Virus record (IMG/VR): IMGVR_UViG_3300044225_000165
Coordinates: 1 to 29,594 of that record
Length of the DNA stretch: 29,594 bases
Direction: 5' to 3' (one strand)
From: a virus
Position numbers and translations under genes: made by a program. How positions within the stretch are numbered: position 1 is the stretch's first letter; every line of letters begins with the position of its first letter. The notes beneath the pieces were generated by a model, which saw nothing but the letters and a program-made list of their open reading frames with translations, did not search any database and was not told the DNA's origin. Shown here one piece after another: positions 27,498-29,594 of the stretch.

Positions 27498-27742
27498 GCT
27501 TCCGGCCCCTCTAAATTTTCAAATGTCGCACAATAATAATCAGGATGATCTTGTATATCTATAAGCACTTCAGCCCTGACAAAATCATCTTCTTTGCCTA
27601 ATATTATCTTACAAAGAAGTTTAGTTATTGCTTCCTGCAACTCACTGATGTCCTTTGGATCACCACACATCATGAAGTATGATGCCTCCATGGAGACATT
27701 CTCTTTAAACAATACGTTGAATGTTACCTCACCACGGTTCAT
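27473..27742 (-). CDS. Small hypothetical protein coupled to the helicase (89 aa)
   Basis: This is an 89-aa protein from ATG 27740-27742, chosen because it overlaps the helicase stop as ATGA; a longer frame would run deep into the helicase gene. It has a beta strand (GEVTFNVLFKENVSMEASYF), a helix (DISELQEAITKLLCKIILGK) and a second sheet part (FVRAEVLIDIQDHPDYYCAT). The fold looks like a small alpha/beta protein. No family recognised. Confidence 0.68.
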   Translation of the reverse strand: MNRGEVTFNVLFKENVSMEASYFMMCGDPKDISELQEAITKLLCKIILGKEDDFVRAEVLIDIQDHPDYYCATFENLEGPEAWASRTVH

Positions 27743-29415
27743 GCGATTTTCTCTTCTGACATTATGTCGTAAACAATGTTGTCGATAAAACGTTTGTTCC
27801 ACATGTAATTCAACATACAGGCGGCACGGTATTTCGTCCAAGAAAAATCCATGGCGCTTACTGTAACGCCCTTTGCTTGTAATAAATCACGTTGCTTTGG
27901 AGTCACCGGATCATTAAGCCAACGCTTTGTTTTGTTTGCTGTGTCTCCAGATTCGTTCTGTCTCATGAAGTCATCAGCCGCCGCCATGACCTGACGTTTA
28001 GTGCCGATGCTCCTTGCCATTGTTTTGCCATCTTTCTTTTTAACGACAGCGACACACAAACCGTCAATATCAGCGACTAATGCAAAACCGTTAAACCCAG
28101 ATGCAACCATACATTTAGAATTACCGAATAGATCAATCCAACGAAACGGAGATCTTTGCATCAGATCAACTTCGGTCATCTCAAAGCTATCAAGAGGATC
28201 TGCGTGAGATTCAAACTCATGTCCACAAACCGGACATTCTCTAACACCAAGTGGAACCTCAGAACCACATTCAGGACAATTTTTTGTTGGCGCTTTTCCG
28301 GGTTCTCTATCGCCAGCACCGTCAAGATCAACGGCATCATCCAACGAGCCATGTGTCAGGACAGACGTACCAAAGTCCATAACGATACAATTTGATTTTA
28401 CCACACCCGGAAATTCTTCTTGGTCTACCGTGCGTAAGCCCCGACCAATCATCTGCACCATGGTAGCTTTATAAGAGCAAGGACGAGTAAGAACGATGCA
28501 GGATACAGGAGGTGAATCAAAACCTTCCGTAAGAACAGCCACATTGACAACAACTTGAATATTGCCGTTGCTTAAATCTTTTAATATTTGTTCGCGTTTA
28601 TCCTTATCTGTATTACCCGTGACCATTGCTGCATCAACGCCATACCTTACAAACTCTTTACACAAATCTTCGGCATGCTTGATGGTAGAGCAAAATACAA
28701 TAGTCTGACGATCACCAGCTTTTGCATCCCACTCTTCAACCACACGTTGATTGATTGCACGGCGATTCATAATGCTTTCAACCTGCGCCATATCAAAATC
28801 AGATATGGCTTTTCGTACCTGACGCAATTCGTCCTGCACACCAACATCAATCACGTATGTCTTAGGCGGTACGAGAAAGCCCTCGCGTATTAATGTAGAG
28901 ATTTCGATTTGGTGACTACAGTTCGTAAAGATGTCCCGTAAGCCCTTCTTGTCACCTCTGTTGGGGGTAGCGGTAAAGCCAACGATCTGCACCCCCTCAT
29001 TGGCCTTCTTAGCGGCCTTAATGATACGTTGATATGTATCCGCAACGGTATGATGCGCTTCATCCACCACGATCAGATCAACCTTGGGCATATTATCCAA
29101 GTTCTTTTCACGGGATAGCGTTTGCACCATTGCAAATACAGCGTCACCAGACCAATCCTTTTTAGCAGCGTTTACTTCACTGATATTTAAAGATGGATTG
29201 ACAAGGTTAAACTTGTTTGAATTTTGTGAAACCAATTCGTCACGATGCTGCAAGACAAGCACGTTTTGTGAACTTTTATGGCGTTTGCCAACCAGAGCAG
29301 AAAGCATGATTGTCTTTCCGGCTCCAGTTGGCGCAACGACTAAAGTGTTACCGTGCTTATCAAGTGCATCAGAAGCGTCATTGATTGCAATCTTCTGATA
29401 CTCTCGCAGGATCAT
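27739..29415 (-). CDS. SF2 DEAH-box helicase with C-terminal zinc ribbon
   Basis: This 558-aa protein has REYQKIAI as the Q-like motif, Walker A APTGAGKT at 28-35 and DEAH at 118-121. It continues with GFTATPNR at about 146-153, a second RecA domain with TIVFCSTIKHAEDLC, VLTEGFDSP and the arginine-finger motif QMIGRGLRT. This is the UvrB/RAD25-like type II/III-res helicase pattern found in many phages. After the helicase core, CPECGSEVPLGVRECPVCGHEF is a zinc ribbon, followed by a C-terminal region without named domain (PVTPKQRDLLQAKGVTVSAM). It likely unwinds recombination or replication intermediates with the neighbouring nuclease and primase. Confidence 0.9.
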   Translation of the reverse strand: MILREYQKIAINDASDALDKHGNTLVVAPTGAGKTIMLSALVGKRHKSSQNVLVLQHRDELVSQNSNKFNLVNPSLNISEVNAAKKDWSGDAVFAMVQTLSREKNLDNMPKVDLIVVDEAHHTVADTYQRIIKAAKKANEGVQIVGFTATPNRGDKKGLRDIFTNCSHQIEISTLIREGFLVPPKTYVIDVGVQDELRQVRKAISDFDMAQVESIMNRRAINQRVVEEWDAKAGDRQTIVFCSTIKHAEDLCKEFVRYGVDAAMVTGNTDKDKREQILKDLSNGNIQVVVNVAVLTEGFDSPPVSCIVLTRPCSYKATMVQMIGRGLRTVDQEEFPGVVKSNCIVMDFGTSVLTHGSLDDAVDLDGAGDREPGKAPTKNCPECGSEVPLGVRECPVCGHEFESHADPLDSFEMTEVDLMQRSPFRWIDLFGNSKCMVASGFNGFALVADIDGLCVAVVKKKDGKTMARSIGTKRQVMAAADDFMRQNESGDTANKTKRWLNDPVTPKQRDLLQAKGVTVSAMDFSWTKYRAACMLNYMWNKRFIDNIVYDIMSEEKIA

Positions 29416-29418
29416 TGT

Positions 29419-29594
29419 TTAGCCCAACGTATACCTGTGAGAGCGTGACGCTTTCTCATATTTTTTGTAGACCTTATACCCGGCCTTCCTGATAAGAGTT
29501 ACCTCTTGATAAATAGAACCCTTGCTTTTCCCAGTGGCTTCTGCGGCCTCTGAAATTGTAACGCCCTTCTTGCGCGCCATAAGACGGAGTGTTC
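29419..29594 (-). CDS. Partial HTH-type protein, 5' end off the window
   Basis: The minus-strand frame is open from the right edge and stops at TAA 29419-29421, 3 nt before the helicase start. The visible 57 residues include ARKKGVTISEAAEATGKSKG, SIYQEVTLIRKAGYKVYK, a typical helix-turn-helix or winged-helix segment, and a basic tail ending SRSHRYTLG. An internal ATG at 29578-29580 lacks a ribosome site, so the gene probably begins beyond the window. The role is likely regulation of the replication module, which is inference. Confidence 0.65.
   Translation of the reverse strand, partial: TLRLMARKKGVTISEAAEATGKSKGSIYQEVTLIRKAGYKVYKKYEKASRSHRYTLG

Overview
The window is a densely packed stretch of a tailed double-stranded DNA bacteriophage (Caudoviricetes). 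Every credible gene lies on the minus strand, so the transcription order runs from high to low coordinates. The gene set includes terminase, a P22/podovirus-like portal, capsid and scaffold, a GTA-type three-TM holin, and a run of very small Lys/Arg-rich proteins. It resembles uncultured marine or freshwater phages of alphaproteobacteria and similar aquatic hosts. This assignment comes from protein appearance only, and no host marker or tRNA was seen. The tail genes are probably beyond the left edge, and a DNA polymerase, if present, beyond the right edge.

Layout in transcription order. (1) 29594-24352, replication and recombination: a partial HTH protein, an SF2 DEAH helicase with a zinc ribbon, two small proteins, a Cas4/RecB-like PD-(D/E)XK nuclease with an Fe-S-type cysteine set, and a Toprim primase-helicase. 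(2) 24341-20993, small accessory genes: a TSCPD-like protein, several unknowns, and a 457-aa protein with an RRGHWR motif. (3) 20992-16382, a mosaic region of short, independently expressed units with recognisable sigma70-type promoters and rho-independent terminators. These hold a zinc-ribbon protein plus small terminase; two tiny genes; an unknown plus a gamma-glutamylcyclotransferase (GGCT/AIG2-like); and an amidoligase_2-family protein with a fused winged helix. (4) 16010-1, the packaging and structural operon: an 83-aa protein, an XRE regulator, a 703-aa GG-motif protein, large terminase, a Lys-rich protein, a 425-aa protein, portal, an EF-hand membrane protein, holin, a GroES-like co-chaperonin, scaffold, head proteins, major capsid, a terminator, small virion-type proteins, and a cluster of basic micro-proteins.

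The most interesting content is in region 3. The amidoligase and GGCT units could form a virus-encoded system that makes and then trims or recycles an amide- or isopeptide-linked product. Two promoters there carry the same 11-bp palindrome, GCAATGATTGC, abutting the -10 box, with related copies upstream of the amidoligase and of the small-terminase unit; this suggests a shared regulator. The same region carries a dispersed ~15-bp repeat (GAACAATTGTACTGG) and a strongly strand-biased CCCGA pentamer array flanking the small terminase gene. Outside this region, a GroES-like gene embedded between scaffold and holin is the clearest candidate for virion assembly through host GroEL.

All functional names come from reading motifs by eye. 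No database search was run.
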